From Panacibacter microcysteis (GTDB lineage: Bacteria; Bacteroidota; Bacteroidia; Chitinophagales; Chitinophagaceae), in contig NZ_JADWYR010000002.1 of the NCBI RefSeq assembly GCF_015831355.1, forward strand, positions 1,054,001 to 1,118,000: 64,000 bases of DNA, in the 5' to 3' direction. The notes under the pieces were generated by a model that worked only from the letters and a program-made list of their open reading frames with translations, was not told where the DNA came from and made no database searches. How positions within the stretch are numbered: position 1 is the first letter of the stretch; every line of letters starts with the position of its first letter. Below are positions 55,144 to 63,969 of the stretch, one piece after another. A program made the position numbers and the translations under genes.

Positions 55144-55613
55144 TAACCTGTTTCTTTAAGCATTTTCACCACGATCTTATCAATTGGCAGAGAGACTGTA
55201 TCATACGTAAGGTCGGGCCATTCTACCCAACGTAATACCTCGCTTTGACCGTTTGGATCTGCAACCTGGTGAGGCTCGAAGTCGAAAGGAATTGACTTTA
55301 TTGGTAATGTATTCAATGCTTCCGCATTAGTTGCAACGGCATAATAGTAAATAGAAACGATCTGGTCTTTACTATTAAAGGCTGATTGCTGAAAATAATC
55401 AGTGGTGTAGATATGATCTGTGATTATTACGTCTAAACCAGTTTCTTCTTTAAACTCACGCTTCAGGCAATCACGTGTGCCTTCGCCAAGTTCCATACCG
55501 CCGCCGGGAAACTTCGTAAAATAATTTCCGCGGATGAACTCATCACTGACCAATACACGTTTTTTATTGTCTAACAAAATCCCGTAAACCCTGATGGTAA
55601 ATTTTTCTATCAT
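55140..55613 (-). CDS. NUDIX hydrolase
   Basis: 157 residues. The Nudix box is clear: GGGMELGEGTRDCLKREFKEETGL (GX5EX7REUXEEXGU). Start MIEKFTIRVYGILLDNKKRVLVSDE is of the MutT-like kind with a C-terminal NGQSEVLRWVEW strand. The substrate is unknown. Its stop (TAG) and that of the transporter (TAA) overlap in the tetranucleotide CTAA at 55140-55143. Confidence 0.93.
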   Translation of the reverse strand: MIEKFTIRVYGILLDNKKRVLVSDEFIRGNYFTKFPGGGMELGEGTRDCLKREFKEETGLDVIITDHIYTTDYFQQSAFNSKDQIVSIYYYAVATNAEALNTLPIKSIPFDFEPHQVADPNGQSEVLRWVEWPDLTYDTVSLPIDKIVVKMLKETGY

Positions 55614-55654
55614 AGTGTTATTTCAAATGTAGAATGTGTACTAAATGCTGGCGT

Positions 55655-55745
55655 GTACCTTGCTTCGTAAAGCTCACTATTGATCTGCCTGTTGAAGTGA
55701 GTGACACAACAGGCGATGCCACAAGCACTGTTGCCGGTACACAAA
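55655..55745 (-). repeat. Dispersed intergenic repeat, GT-type, copy 20
   Basis: The minus-strand core at 55710-55691 keeps GTTGTGTCACTCACTTCAAC, with CAAC instead of GTAC (as in two GC-type copies). The left arm CCGGCAACAGTGCTTGTGGC, then ATCGCC, is conserved. The right arm is short. Confidence 0.85.
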
Positions 55746-55749
55746 AATA

Positions 55750-56634
55750 TTATTTACCATTAGCAATTTCATTGAGCGTTTCAGCGAGCGCTTTATTGAA
55801 TTCGCCAGGCTTTTCAATCATTGGATAATGACCTACACCGGTTATTGTTTTGACCGAGTAACCAGCTTTACTATACTTAGCCAGCGAGTCTGTTATTGTA
55901 GGTGTGTAATCACTTACGATGAGGTGAACAGGTATATTTATTTGTTTTAATAAGGCGGTTTCATTGGGCGCAAAATCCATTAAACCCTGCAAAGATTTTG
56001 CTGCAACCACAGAGTCTGTGTTAGTAATATCATTTATTACTCGATTGATACTTGCCGAGTCTTTATAATCTTTAGGAAACAATGACATTCTTGAATATTC
56101 ACCTGCTACCTTCCTGTAGTTGGTATCGAGTGCTTTCATAAAGCCTGCTACTTGCAAAAGCTGTTCCGGGGTCATGGCCACACCAATTTCTTTGAAATTA
56201 TCGATACCGATGAATCCAACAATTCTTTCCGGGATTTTATAGGCTACATCTAAAATTACATCACCGGACATAGAGTGTCCGACAAGAATAACCCTGTTAA
56301 GATTCAAACTATCCAGCACGGCAAGTACATCATTGGCAAAGTCGCCGATCGTCCAATGGTTTCTTTGTTTACCGCTTTCTCCATGGCCCCCGAGGTCGAT
56401 TGCTACCACCTTGTAGCGGTTGTTGAAAGCTTTTTCCTGCGCGCTCCAGTAATCTTTATTGATACCCCAGCCGTGCACAAAAACAAGCGCGGTATCGCCA
56501 CTTCCGCTCATATTATAGGCAATCGGTACAATACCGTTTTTCACTTCAACATGTTTATCAGGGCTTTCCGGCGAGGCACAGGCTGCTGCAATAAATAGAA
56601 TTACGGCACAGGTTAGTTTGATTTGTGTAGTCAT
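55750..56634 (-). CDS. Alpha/beta hydrolase lipoprotein
   Basis: 294 residues. Lipoprotein signal (IAAAC, Cys19). HG in VFVHGWGINK, nucleophile Ser121 in GHSMSG, and a final GVGHYPMIEKPGEF supply the triad with a late acid (DYTPTI). The layout resembles non-heme peroxidase/esterase relatives. Envelope-bound, so the substrate is probably a small ester. Single gene. Confidence 0.9.
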   Translation of the reverse strand: MTTQIKLTCAVILFIAAACASPESPDKHVEVKNGIVPIAYNMSGSGDTALVFVHGWGINKDYWSAQEKAFNNRYKVVAIDLGGHGESGKQRNHWTIGDFANDVLAVLDSLNLNRVILVGHSMSGDVILDVAYKIPERIVGFIGIDNFKEIGVAMTPEQLLQVAGFMKALDTNYRKVAGEYSRMSLFPKDYKDSASINRVINDITNTDSVVAAKSLQGLMDFAPNETALLKQINIPVHLIVSDYTPTITDSLAKYSKAGYSVKTITGVGHYPMIEKPGEFNKALAETLNEIANGK

Positions 56635-56686
56635 TGCTGGCGATTAAACGGATGATACTGAAAGCGAAGCATATCTGGTGCCACAA

Positions 56687-57325
56687 CTATTGTACTTTTT
56701 CGAAAGTGCAATCTTCTTTTTGCAAAAGCGGATGTTTTCCATAAAGAGCATTTGGCATTACAGATAATTCCAGATTGTTGAAAAAAAATTCAAACAACCA
56801 TGCCTCAAATGTAAACGTAAAAATGTTATGCTCATGCGTATCTGTTTTGAAAGAAGAAACCCGTTCGGGAACAAACTCAAACAGCAAATGCAGCGAATCT
56901 GCATTGGTTGTTTTTAGTCTTATCTCTCCATGTGAATTTGCATTGACCGGGTATTCGTTATTTTTTATTTCGTCCGCATAACCATACACGTAGGGCAACA
57001 ACATATTGTTTTGCGATTTGATGATTATTGTAACCGGTGCACCGGGCTCAAACTCCGACTGTATAAGCCGGAAATCGCGGCCGGGCCATGCGGCACTGTT
57101 AAAAATTATTTTATCACCATTTATACGCCATTTACCGCTGCCAGACCGATCTAGCGCGCCATAGCTAAAATAAAATTCAAACGAGGAATCCGTATTTAAT
57201 TTAAAACCAGAAGCAACCTCGTTTATCCCGGTTAATTCGTAAACCCCGGTTATAGAATCTCTTTGTGCCTGCATGGTTGTAGAAATTGTAAAAATGGTTA
57301 CAAATAATATCACTGTCATTTTCAT
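56687..57325 (-). CDS. Secreted hypothetical protein
   Basis: 212 residues from the ATG at 57325 (another at 57319), giving a signal peptide (MKMTVILFVTIFTISTTMQAQ). The frame to 57373 adds a polar leader. The domain after it (DSITGVYELTGINEVASGFKL, FEFYFSYGALDRSGSGKWRING DKIIF) looks like a lipocalin-like or copper-resistance-like beta barrel; no family can be named. The start is divergent from the small gene at 57413. Confidence 0.8.
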   Translation of the reverse strand: MKMTVILFVTIFTISTTMQAQRDSITGVYELTGINEVASGFKLNTDSSFEFYFSYGALDRSGSGKWRINGDKIIFNSAAWPGRDFRLIQSEFEPGAPVTIIIKSQNNMLLPYVYGYADEIKNNEYPVNANSHGEIRLKTTNADSLHLLFEFVPERVSSFKTDTHEHNIFTFTFEAWLFEFFFNNLELSVMPNALYGKHPLLQKEDCTFEKVQ

Positions 57326-57412
57326 GAAGCAGCAGTGCTTTGAACTTACCCGTTTATAAAAACTTTGTGGCATGATATTTACAAGCCTGAAAATACCGAA
57401 AAAGAAAACACC

Positions 57413-57625
57413 ATGAAATTCCTGGGTATTGCACTTATTGTGGCGGGTGTGTTAATGATTTTTTTTGCCGGACCTTTCCAAAGTAGTTACCAGCCTATCA
57501 GCAATGCAGACACACTTATTAATAATTCCGGCAGACGCCATACCTCCACCGCAACTACTTATGCAGGAGGTATAGCCGCTATATGCGGACTGATCGTAAT
57601 TATGGCAAGCAGGAAAAAAAAGTAG
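57413..57625 (+). CDS. Small two-helix membrane protein
   Basis: 70 residues from the ATG at 57413, which avoids overlap with the divergent gene. Two hydrophobic helices (GIALIVAGVLMIFFAGP and YAGGIAAICGLIVIMAS) flank a polar loop and a Lys-rich tail. Typical of DUF3185-like small proteins. Function unknown. Confidence 0.75.
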   Translation: MKFLGIALIVAGVLMIFFAGPFQSSYQPISNADTLINNSGRRHTSTATTYAGGIAAICGLIVIMASRKKK

Positions 57626-57696
57626 TTGCCCTGGTTACATTTTTATGCACGAACAATACATAACATTATTAATGCTCATTTTTAAATTGAAATGTT

Positions 57697-58164
57697 ATGA
57701 AGACTAAGATCCTTTTCATTGTAGCGGTGATGCTGGCTTTTGTGTCATGTAAAAAAGATGTAAATAGTACAGATAACCCTGGTTCAGTAAATATAATACC
57801 AGCCTCTGCTGTACCTTCTGCAGTTATAGCTGCATTTAGCAGCAGTTTTAGCGGTGCAACAGAAACGGAATGGCATCAAGGAAGTGACGACAGCTATACC
57901 TGCCAGTTCAATATGGATGATAAACGACATGAAGCACGTTTTGAAGATAATGGCCACCAGTCATCTCATTCTGTTATTTGCCTGGATGGTGCTGTACCAA
58001 ATGGCGTGTTGAATGCATTTCGCAGCGTATACCCCAATGACAATGTTTATGAATGGAAGCTTACCAATGAGAATACCTGGAAAGCACATTTTATGCGTGG
58101 CAGTGTGAAATGGGAAGTTACATTTAACAACAGCGGCTCTATCCTGGAAACAGAACACGACTAA
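57697..58164 (+). CDS. PepSY-like lipoprotein
   Basis: 155 residues. Lipoprotein signal (AFVSC, Cys18). Two tandem units: IPASAVPSAVIAAFSSSFSGATETEWHQG and VPNGVLNAFRSVYPNDNVYEWKL, with the following strands EARFEDNG and WKAHFMRGSVKWEVTFNNSG. This is the PepSY-like (putative beta-lactamase-inhibitor-like, DUF2874) pattern, common in Bacteroidota periplasm and implicated in inhibition of envelope enzymes. A strong terminator follows. Confidence 0.88.
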   Translation: MKTKILFIVAVMLAFVSCKKDVNSTDNPGSVNIIPASAVPSAVIAAFSSSFSGATETEWHQGSDDSYTCQFNMDDKRHEARFEDNGHQSSHSVICLDGAVPNGVLNAFRSVYPNDNVYEWKLTNENTWKAHFMRGSVKWEVTFNNSGSILETEHD

Positions 58165-58191
58165 AGCTATTCCCCCTCGTTATAAATGAAG

Positions 58192-58216
58192 GCCGTTGTA
58201 TCAACGGCTTTTTTTT
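58192..58216 (+). terminator. Terminator after the PepSY-like gene
   Basis: GCCGTTG (58192-58198), loop TAT, CAACGGC (58202-58208), then eight T. Confidence 0.9.
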
Positions 58217-58247
58217 ATTTTATCTTTAGCAATACAATAGAAAAACA

Positions 58248-58673
58248 ATGCAACAACCTGTTACACTCTCGCTGAAAGCTATACAACATGTGGGTATTCC
58301 CGTTACAGATATCTCGCTGTCAGAACAGTTTTACAGGGATTTAGGTTTTAGCAATGTAATGCAGGCTACGTTTGAACACAACAAAAGCAGTGGAACCTGT
58401 ATTATGATGCAACAGGGAAATATAACAATCGAATTATACCAGTTGCCGCAAAGCGAGCTTCAATCTATTGCTGCACGAAACAACGGCCACATTGACCATA
58501 TAGCTTTTGATGTGGAAAATATTGATGAAACTTTTTTTATACTGAAAACTTCCGGTTATCATATTATTGAAGAAGCGCCCGTGTACCTGAAATTCTGGAG
58601 TAAAGGATGCCGCTATTTTAATATTATTGGTCCTGATAATGAAAGACTCGAATTTAACCAGGTGTTGAAATAA
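58248..58673 (+). CDS. VOC-family protein (glyoxalase type)
   Basis: 141 residues. The two beta-alpha-beta-beta-beta units start with LKAIQHVGIPVTDISLSEQFYRDLGF and HIDHIAFDVENIDETFFIL; ligands His and Glu are present in HVGIP, IELYQ, HIDHI and RLEFNQ. So a divalent-metal enzyme or resistance protein is likely, but the substrate is open. Followed by two inverted repeat copies. Confidence 0.9.
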   Translation: MQQPVTLSLKAIQHVGIPVTDISLSEQFYRDLGFSNVMQATFEHNKSSGTCIMMQQGNITIELYQLPQSELQSIAARNNGHIDHIAFDVENIDETFFILKTSGYHIIEEAPVYLKFWSKGCRYFNIIGPDNERLEFNQVLK

Positions 58674-58679
58674 TTTTTT

Positions 58680-58765
58680 ATGTAGCCGGCTTTTTTATCG
58701 CTGCCCGGCACCTGTTGCGTCGCACTCTTGTACGCCATAACATAGGGCAGCAACGATGCACTTTA
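58680..58765 (+). repeat. Dispersed intergenic repeat, GC-type, copy 21
   Basis: The core GTTGCGTCGCACTCTTGTAC is exact at 58714-58733. The left arm includes TGTAGCCGGC right after the VOC stop. It is paired with copy 22. Confidence 0.9.
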
Positions 58766-58859
58766 CCTGGGTGATTGTATGTACGGTCATTACTGTTTAC
58801 ATACACACATCTTACTCCTTTCTGATTGATGGTGGCATATGTTGATGTTCATAACAAAC

Positions 58860-58952
58860 AATCGTCTTCGCAGTTGGCGAACAATGCTTCAAAAGCCGAA
58901 GGGTGCGACGCAACGGAAGCATCATAGTAGCAATGCAGCCTGGTACATAATA
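58860..58952 (-). repeat. Dispersed intergenic repeat, GC-type, copy 22
   Basis: The minus-strand core at 58914-58895 keeps GTTGCGTCGCAC and then diverges. The left arm is TATGTACCAGGCTGCATTGC, then TACTATGATGC. Inverted relative to copy 21, cores 181 bases apart. Confidence 0.82.
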
Positions 58953-59004
58953 AAAAAAGAAAGCATATGCTTTCTTTATATTTTTTACCTAAACGAGTAT
59001 TGGT

Positions 59005-60123
59005 TTATACCGGTTCTTTTGCGGTGTCTTTTATGTTGTATTTTTCCATGATATCAGCAGCAAAATTCATTGCCCGACCAATAGCCTGGTCCATATCATA
59101 ATACCTGTATTCACCCAGCCTTCCACATATGATAATATTTTCAAGCGCATCTGCTGCCTTACGATATTCTTCATATAAGTTCTTATTCACTTTATCCGGG
59201 AATGGATACTCGTATTGATGTGGTGTTTCAGGCGTAAATGGAGTTTCGTGCGTTAGTAACGTTCCTTGTACATCTTTTTTATCATCAGGATGCATCAGGT
59301 GTTTCCATTCTATTGTGCGTATTCTTGGTTCGTCTGCATTTGGATAATTCACCTGGATAAATGGCTGGTATTCTTCTACGTCAGGCAAATGTTCTACCCT
59401 CCGGTTTTGACCACGGTACATCAGTTTTCCGAACTTGTAGTTGAAAAACTCATCAATAGGTCCGGTAAATATGAGCAGTTTGTTGGCCACAACTTTGTCG
59501 CGGTTTTGAAGGTAATCGAAGTTTAGCTCAACCGGGATGTCGCCGATCATATTCTTAACCCATTCCGTGTAACCATTGCGTGGCAATGCGTTCCACTTGT
59601 GGTTTGGTGTAAGTGATGTGACATTAGACTTGTTAATGGTAATACGTACAGCAAGATCTTTATCAAGTTCTGTACATTTTACGCCCCACTGTTTTTCGGT
59701 ATAACCTTTTATAAAAAGTTCGTACAACTGCCGTGGCATTTTGGCGAGACAAGCCTCCTCAAAATTTTTTGGTTCTCCTTTAAAAAGTTCCCAATCCTTC
59801 CCTGCGATTTGCTCAATGTAAGACTGTTGAACAGGCCAGTTTAGGTACTCGCCGTTTACCCTAGATCTCAGTACGGCACTCCAGTCGTAAAACTCGGAGA
59901 ACCGGCTTACGAAATTCCAGATTTTTTCAGAGCCGCAACGAAAATAGTGTGGTCCATATTTATGGATCATTGCACCACTATCGTGTTTATAGTCGAAAAC
60001 ATTGCCGGCAATGTGGTCTTTTCTGTCGATGATTACTACGTCCTGGTTGTTATCGGCAAGTATTCTGCCGATGGTGCTTCCTGTTAGTCCTGAACCTACA
60101 ATTACAAAGTCTGCCTTGATCAT
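59005..60123 (-). CDS. glf: UDP-galactopyranose mutase
   Basis: 372 residues. It interconverts UDP-galactopyranose and UDP-galactofuranose for surface glycans. FAD-binding IVGSGLTGSTIGRIL, then IIDRKDHIAGNVFDY, and KYGPHYFRCGSEKIWNFVSRF (active-site His/Arg region). The C-terminal GRLGEYRYYDMDQAIGRAM is highly conserved. Its position next to a polyprenyl-phosphate sugar transferase suggests a polysaccharide cluster, of which only these two genes are visible. Confidence 0.96.
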   Translation of the reverse strand: MIKADFVIVGSGLTGSTIGRILADNNQDVVIIDRKDHIAGNVFDYKHDSGAMIHKYGPHYFRCGSEKIWNFVSRFSEFYDWSAVLRSRVNGEYLNWPVQQSYIEQIAGKDWELFKGEPKNFEEACLAKMPRQLYELFIKGYTEKQWGVKCTELDKDLAVRITINKSNVTSLTPNHKWNALPRNGYTEWVKNMIGDIPVELNFDYLQNRDKVVANKLLIFTGPIDEFFNYKFGKLMYRGQNRRVEHLPDVEEYQPFIQVNYPNADEPRIRTIEWKHLMHPDDKKDVQGTLLTHETPFTPETPHQYEYPFPDKVNKNLYEEYRKAADALENIIICGRLGEYRYYDMDQAIGRAMNFAADIMEKYNIKDTAKEPV

Positions 60124-60165
60124 AAGCTGGTGGTTAGTTGATAAGATAATGATTGTAAAAAATAA

Positions 60166-60193
60166 ACACGCTTGTCCTGTTGGGCAAGCGTGT
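60166..60193 (-). terminator. Terminator of the sugar-transferase gene
   Basis: ACACGCTTGTCC pairs with GGGCAAGCGTGT around TGTT (with one T-G pair). The minus strand runs on into TTTATTTTTT. It separates the transferase (stop 60237) from glf (start 60123), so glf has its own promoter or is read at lower level. Confidence 0.85.
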
Positions 60194-60236
60194 AATATAA
60201 ACGCTTATTTAGATTAAAAATTTTGCGCGGAATGAA

Positions 60237-60965
60237 TTAGTATGCACCTTCTCCTGTTATTACTACGATTGGCGTTTTAAGCAGAATTTTTGCATCAAGC
60301 AGAAGGCTATAATTTTCTATATATTCAGTATCATGTTCAATCATGAATTCTGCACTTGTATTATTTACCCTGTCACGAATCTGCCATAGTCCTGTAATAC
60401 CAGGACGTACCAGGCAACGTACTTCTTTGAATTCAGGCAAATGTTTCAGCATAAACGGAACAAGTGGTCTTGGACCGATGATGCTCATATCACCTTTCAA
60501 TACATTGAACAACTGAGGCAGTTCATCAATACTTGTTTTACGGATTATTTTACCAATCCAGGTAATGCGGGAGTCATTTTTAACTTTGTGCAAAATTCCT
60601 TTTTCCTGGCCGGCCAAAGCAACTTCGTAGTCTGATTTTTTAATGCTTTGATCACTAACCATTGAGCGGAACTTGAAACACCTGAAGTTATCTCCACGAT
60701 AACCAACACGTTCGTTCGAATAAAGAACAGGTCCTTTAGACGTCAGCTTTACCAATATAGCTACAACAATAAGAATCGGAGAAAAGAAAACAATAAGCAT
60801 TGAGGAAGCGACAATATCAAAAGTTCTCTTTAAGATCACTTGAAATTTTTTCGCTTGAAGGGATTGTTCAATGGCACGTTTTTTTTCAGGGTAGGACGTC
60901 TCGAGATGAATGTGCAATACGGACTCTTGCACTACATTTTGCTTTTGTAAAAGGTTTACTTCCAT
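60237..60965 (-). CDS. Initiating polyprenyl-phosphate sugar transferase
   Basis: 242 residues, one membrane helix (about 50-73) after a cytoplasmic start. Family features (bacterial sugar transferase, WbaP/PglC type): KRTFDIVASSMLIVFFSP, GPVLYSNERVGYRGDNFRCFKFRSMV, RKTSIDELPQLFNVLKGDMSIIGPRPLVP and RPGITGLWQI. The Asp-Glu of 'IDELPQ' is the catalytic pair. It attaches the first sugar phosphate to undecaprenyl phosphate. Upstream of glf in the same direction. Confidence 0.94.
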   Translation of the reverse strand: MEVNLLQKQNVVQESVLHIHLETSYPEKKRAIEQSLQAKKFQVILKRTFDIVASSMLIVFFSPILIVVAILVKLTSKGPVLYSNERVGYRGDNFRCFKFRSMVSDQSIKKSDYEVALAGQEKGILHKVKNDSRITWIGKIIRKTSIDELPQLFNVLKGDMSIIGPRPLVPFMLKHLPEFKEVRCLVRPGITGLWQIRDRVNNTSAEFMIEHDTEYIENYSLLLDAKILLKTPIVVITGEGAY

Positions 60966-61425
60966 AGATTTGAGTTTTTATTCTGGTTTTTACGGGATAC
61001 GAGTTTACTTTTATTTTGCCTCTTAAATTTTTCGTCGTTTATATTTTTCTGCATATTCAGTATAAATTAAGTTAATAACGTTGAAATATTTTAAAGCTTA
61101 TCATATACGCCCATATTTTGCGTATCATGACAAGAACTCAAAACAATCGGCAATTATTCACTTTTCTGAAAAAGCATACGTGCGAAGCAATAGAATAATT
61201 TTCATCAGAGTACTGGGTTTACGGATTAAATTTTCTAGGTACTTGATTCCCATTACTCTAAACTCATCTGTGGCAAACATAAACTTTTTATTTTAAAAAA
61301 AACAAGCCCCATTCAAAAAAATTATAAATTAATTATGAATTTATTTCTGTTTAAAGCTTATTATAAGTTTGTTTAAATATATATAATTTTCTGCCATACA
61401 TAAGAAGCGTTTACTCATCTTCCAT
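60966..61425. other. 460-base AT-rich intergenic region
   Basis: Between the sugar-transferase start and the Lrp stop, both minus. Very AT-rich, especially 61300-61390. It holds a TTG-started 71-residue plus ORF (61081-61296) that has poor protein character and is not called. I see no terminator, repeat copy or recognisable promoter pair in it. Confidence 0.5.
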
Positions 61426-61926
61426 TTAATGTATAAGTTGGTGGGTTTGTTTTACGATTCCCATTACGAAGACACTTTGCACCTGTCCTATATTATCGCT
61501 TTGACTTAATTTATTCACATGAAAGTCGTAGTAGGCATCCATATTTTCAGCAACGACCTTAAGCATAAAGTCGAATTGCCCTGAAATATTGTAACACTCT
61601 ATTACCTCGTTCATTTCATGAATGGCCTTTATGAACCGTGCGCCTGCATTTTTGTTGTGTTGTTTTAATGAAACATAACAAATTACCATGAGGCCTTTTT
61701 TTACCTTGGCATGATCCAGTAGTGTTGCATATTGCCTTATAACGCCCGATTCTTCCATACGTTTTATACGCTCATGCACAGGCGTGGTTGAAAGATGAAT
61801 TTTTTCTGATATTTCCTTAACCGTGGCCCTCGCATTTTGCTGAAGAATAATCAGTATGGCGAGATCTTTTGAATCGAGTGTGATATTACTACTATGCACT
61901 TGTTCTTTTTGAGTGAACTTTTCCAT
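61426..61926 (-). CDS. Lrp/AsnC-family regulator
   Basis: 166 residues from the ATG at 61926 (the frame to 61980 adds an unlikely leader). The HTH is LDSKDLAILIILQQNARATVKEISEKIHLSTTPVHERIKRMEESGVI; the RAM domain follows (CYNISGQFDFMLKVVAENMDAYYDFHVNKL). Divergent from ahcY, 117 bases apart, so it may control methionine/SAM-cycle genes. That target is inferred from position. Confidence 0.93.
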   Translation of the reverse strand: MEKFTQKEQVHSSNITLDSKDLAILIILQQNARATVKEISEKIHLSTTPVHERIKRMEESGVIRQYATLLDHAKVKKGLMVICYVSLKQHNKNAGARFIKAIHEMNEVIECYNISGQFDFMLKVVAENMDAYYDFHVNKLSQSDNIGQVQSVFVMGIVKQTHQLIH

Positions 61927-62016
61927 CTGTAACAGTTGTTTTATTCTGCAAGTGATCTTTAATTTGTAATTATATTCCAAAGTTAATTAACAATATGGTA
62001 TTCTATTCTGCTAATA

Positions 62017-62024
62017 TATCTTTG
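62017..62024 (+). promoter_or_regulatory. -7 box of ahcY
   Basis: TATCTTTG matches TAnnTTTG and lies 19 bases before the ATG. No clear TTTG element is found at the expected distance. Confidence 0.5.
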
Positions 62025-62043
62025 CGTCACTAAAATTTTAATC

Positions 62044-63369
62044 ATGTCTACGATAGCGCAAAAAATCGACCTGAGCTTGCCTTACAAGGTGAAAGACATT
62101 AGCCTTGCCGAGTGGGGCCGCAAAGAAATCCGTTTAGCAGAAGCTGAAATGCCCGGACTTATGGCACTCCGTGCTGAGTATGGGCCATCACAGCCGTTAA
62201 AAGGTGCACGTGTTGCAGGTTGCCTGCACATGACAATTCAAACTGCCGTATTAATTGAGACGCTGGTTGCTTTAGGTGCAGAAGTACGCTGGAGTTCATG
62301 TAACATTTTTTCAACGCAGGATCATGCTGCCGCTGCTATCGCCGCTGCAGGTGTTGGTGTTTTTGCATGGAAAGGCCAGACGCTCGAAGAAGCAGATTGG
62401 TGTATTGAGCAAACATTGTTTTTTGGCAGCACAGATAAGCCGTTAAATATGATCCTGGATGACGGTGGAGATCTTACCAACATCGTTTTCGATAAATACC
62501 CCGAGCTTATTCAACACATTAAAGGTTTAAGTGAAGAAACTACAACCGGTGTACATCGTTTATACGAACGCATGGCAAAGGGTACTTTACCAATTCCTGC
62601 CATAAATGTTAATGATTCGGTTACCAAATCTAAGTTCGACAACAAGTATGGCTGTAAAGAATCATTGGTTGACGCAATACGCCGTGCAACAGATGTTATG
62701 CTTGCAGGTAAAGTTGCAGTTGTTGGCGGTTATGGTGATGTAGGCAAAGGGTCTGCGGCTTCTTTAGCCGGCGCCGGTTGCCGCGTAATTGTTACCGAAA
62801 TAGACCCCATTTGTGCTTTACAGGCGGCGATGGATGGTTTCGAAGTTAAAAAAATGATTGATGCAGTTAAAGAGGCTGATATTATTGTTACTGCGTCCGG
62901 CTGCAGAGATCTGATTACCGAAAAACATTTTCGTGCCATGAAAGACAAAGCGATCGTATGTAACATCGGTCACTTTGATATCGAAATTGACGTAGCATGG
63001 TTAAATGAAAATTACGGTGAAACAAAAGATACCGTTAAACCCCAGGTTGATATTTATACCATCGATGGCAAGGATATTATTTTGCTTGCAGAAGGCAGGT
63101 TAGTAAACCTCGGTTGCGCAACAGGCCATCCTTCTTTTGTAATGAGTAATTCATTCACCAATCAAACACTTGCCCAGATTGAATTATGGACAAACCATGC
63201 TTCATACGAAAACAAAGTGTATGTATTACCAAAGCATCTTGATGAGAAGGTGGCACGCCTGCACCTTGCTAAAATTGGTGTTGAGCTGGATGAACTTTCA
63301 GCAGAACAATCAGAATACCTCGGCATTCCGCAGGAAGGTCCGTTTAAACCGGAACATTATCGCTATTAG
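62044..63369 (+). CDS. ahcY: Adenosylhomocysteinase
   Basis: 441 residues. It hydrolyses S-adenosylhomocysteine to homocysteine and adenosine, relieving product inhibition of methyltransferases. [41 protein letters not shown], the NAD loop [16 protein letters not shown] and the C-terminal [16 protein letters not shown] (with its conserved Lys-Tyr end) are present. The short insertion seen in some bacterial forms is present ([21 protein letters not shown]). Terminator behind. Confidence 0.98.
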   Translation: MSTIAQKIDLSLPYKVKDISLAEWGRKEIRLAEAEMPGLMALRAEYGPSQPLKGARVAGCLHMTIQTAVLIETLVALGAEVRWSSCNIFSTQDHAAAAIAAAGVGVFAWKGQTLEEADWCIEQTLFFGSTDKPLNMILDDGGDLTNIVFDKYPELIQHIKGLSEETTTGVHRLYERMAKGTLPIPAINVNDSVTKSKFDNKYGCKESLVDAIRRATDVMLAGKVAVVGGYGDVGKGSAASLAGAGCRVIVTEIDPICALQAAMDGFEVKKMIDAVKEADIIVTASGCRDLITEKHFRAMKDKAIVCNIGHFDIEIDVAWLNENYGETKDTVKPQVDIYTIDGKDIILLAEGRLVNLGCATGHPSFVMSNSFTNQTLAQIELWTNHASYENKVYVLPKHLDEKVARLHLAKIGVELDELSAEQSEYLGIPQEGPFKPEHYRY

Positions 63370-63394
63370 TTTTCATTGTTGAATTTTTCTATAC

Positions 63395-63422
63395 AAACCA
63401 TCGCATGGCGATGGTTTTTTTA
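63395..63422 (+). terminator. Terminator after ahcY
   Basis: AAACCATCGC (63395-63404), loop ATG, GCGATGGTTT (63408-63417), then T-run. Confidence 0.92.
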
Positions 63423-63519
63423 TGCCATGTATTTAAAAGTTAAGTACAATATTTTAAGTATAGAACCTGTTATTTATTTAGTTTTACAGCGATGTTAACT
63501 AACCAGCCAAAAACTACTT

Positions 63520-63963
63520 ATGAACAATAATGCTGCATTTCGTTTTATCCTTTACACCTTTTTTGTTGCTGTTTTTTTGAATACCTGTGTTACCTCTTCA
63601 CATATTTTAACAGCTACTGCCCCGCACCTCCTTGTACCGGAATTTTCAACAACAGAATCACTTTATATCATAGGCCTTACCATCGTTTTGGGCATCGCCA
63701 TATTTGCAATAACATGTGCGGCACTGTATGTATGTGCGCTGGCCACAGCTAACATGGCCAAAACAAAACAGTTCTGGTTACTGGTTATTGCAGGTGTTAT
63801 TATTTCCGTGGTGGCAGATCATTTTATCAATATACCACTTGCAAAATATAACGACCAGACAAACTGGATCGCACTTATTGCCGCATTCTCCATACTGGTA
63901 AGCCTCTCTTCTCAATACCAGTTTTTGATTGGAGAATCTAAAAGTGCGTGGCAGGACATATAA
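63520..63963 (+). CDS. Four-helix membrane protein, hypothetical
   Basis: 147 residues. Membrane helices at about 8-28, 47-73, 84-100 and 114-130. No conserved polar motif was recognised; the last helix is followed by an amphipathic tail. The family is not known to me. Single gene. Confidence 0.78.
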   Translation: MNNNAAFRFILYTFFVAVFLNTCVTSSHILTATAPHLLVPEFSTTESLYIIGLTIVLGIAIFAITCAALYVCALATANMAKTKQFWLLVIAGVIISVVADHFINIPLAKYNDQTNWIALIAAFSILVSLSSQYQFLIGESKSAWQDI

Positions 63964-63969
63964 TTTTTT

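Noticed and set aside
2775-58952. CRISPR array or riboswitch as explanation of the repeated core
   Set aside because: Copies are kilobases apart in both orientations, with no regular spacers or cas genes, and are not consistently upstream of a gene class.
2775-58952. Repeat copies as plain rho-independent terminators
   Set aside because: The core has no strong stem followed by a T-run; true terminators (for example 6521, 21863, 51257) lie separately from the repeats.
61081-61296. TTG-started 71-residue ORF
   Set aside because: Very AT-rich, poor protein character, no RBS-like or promoter context and no recognised similarity.
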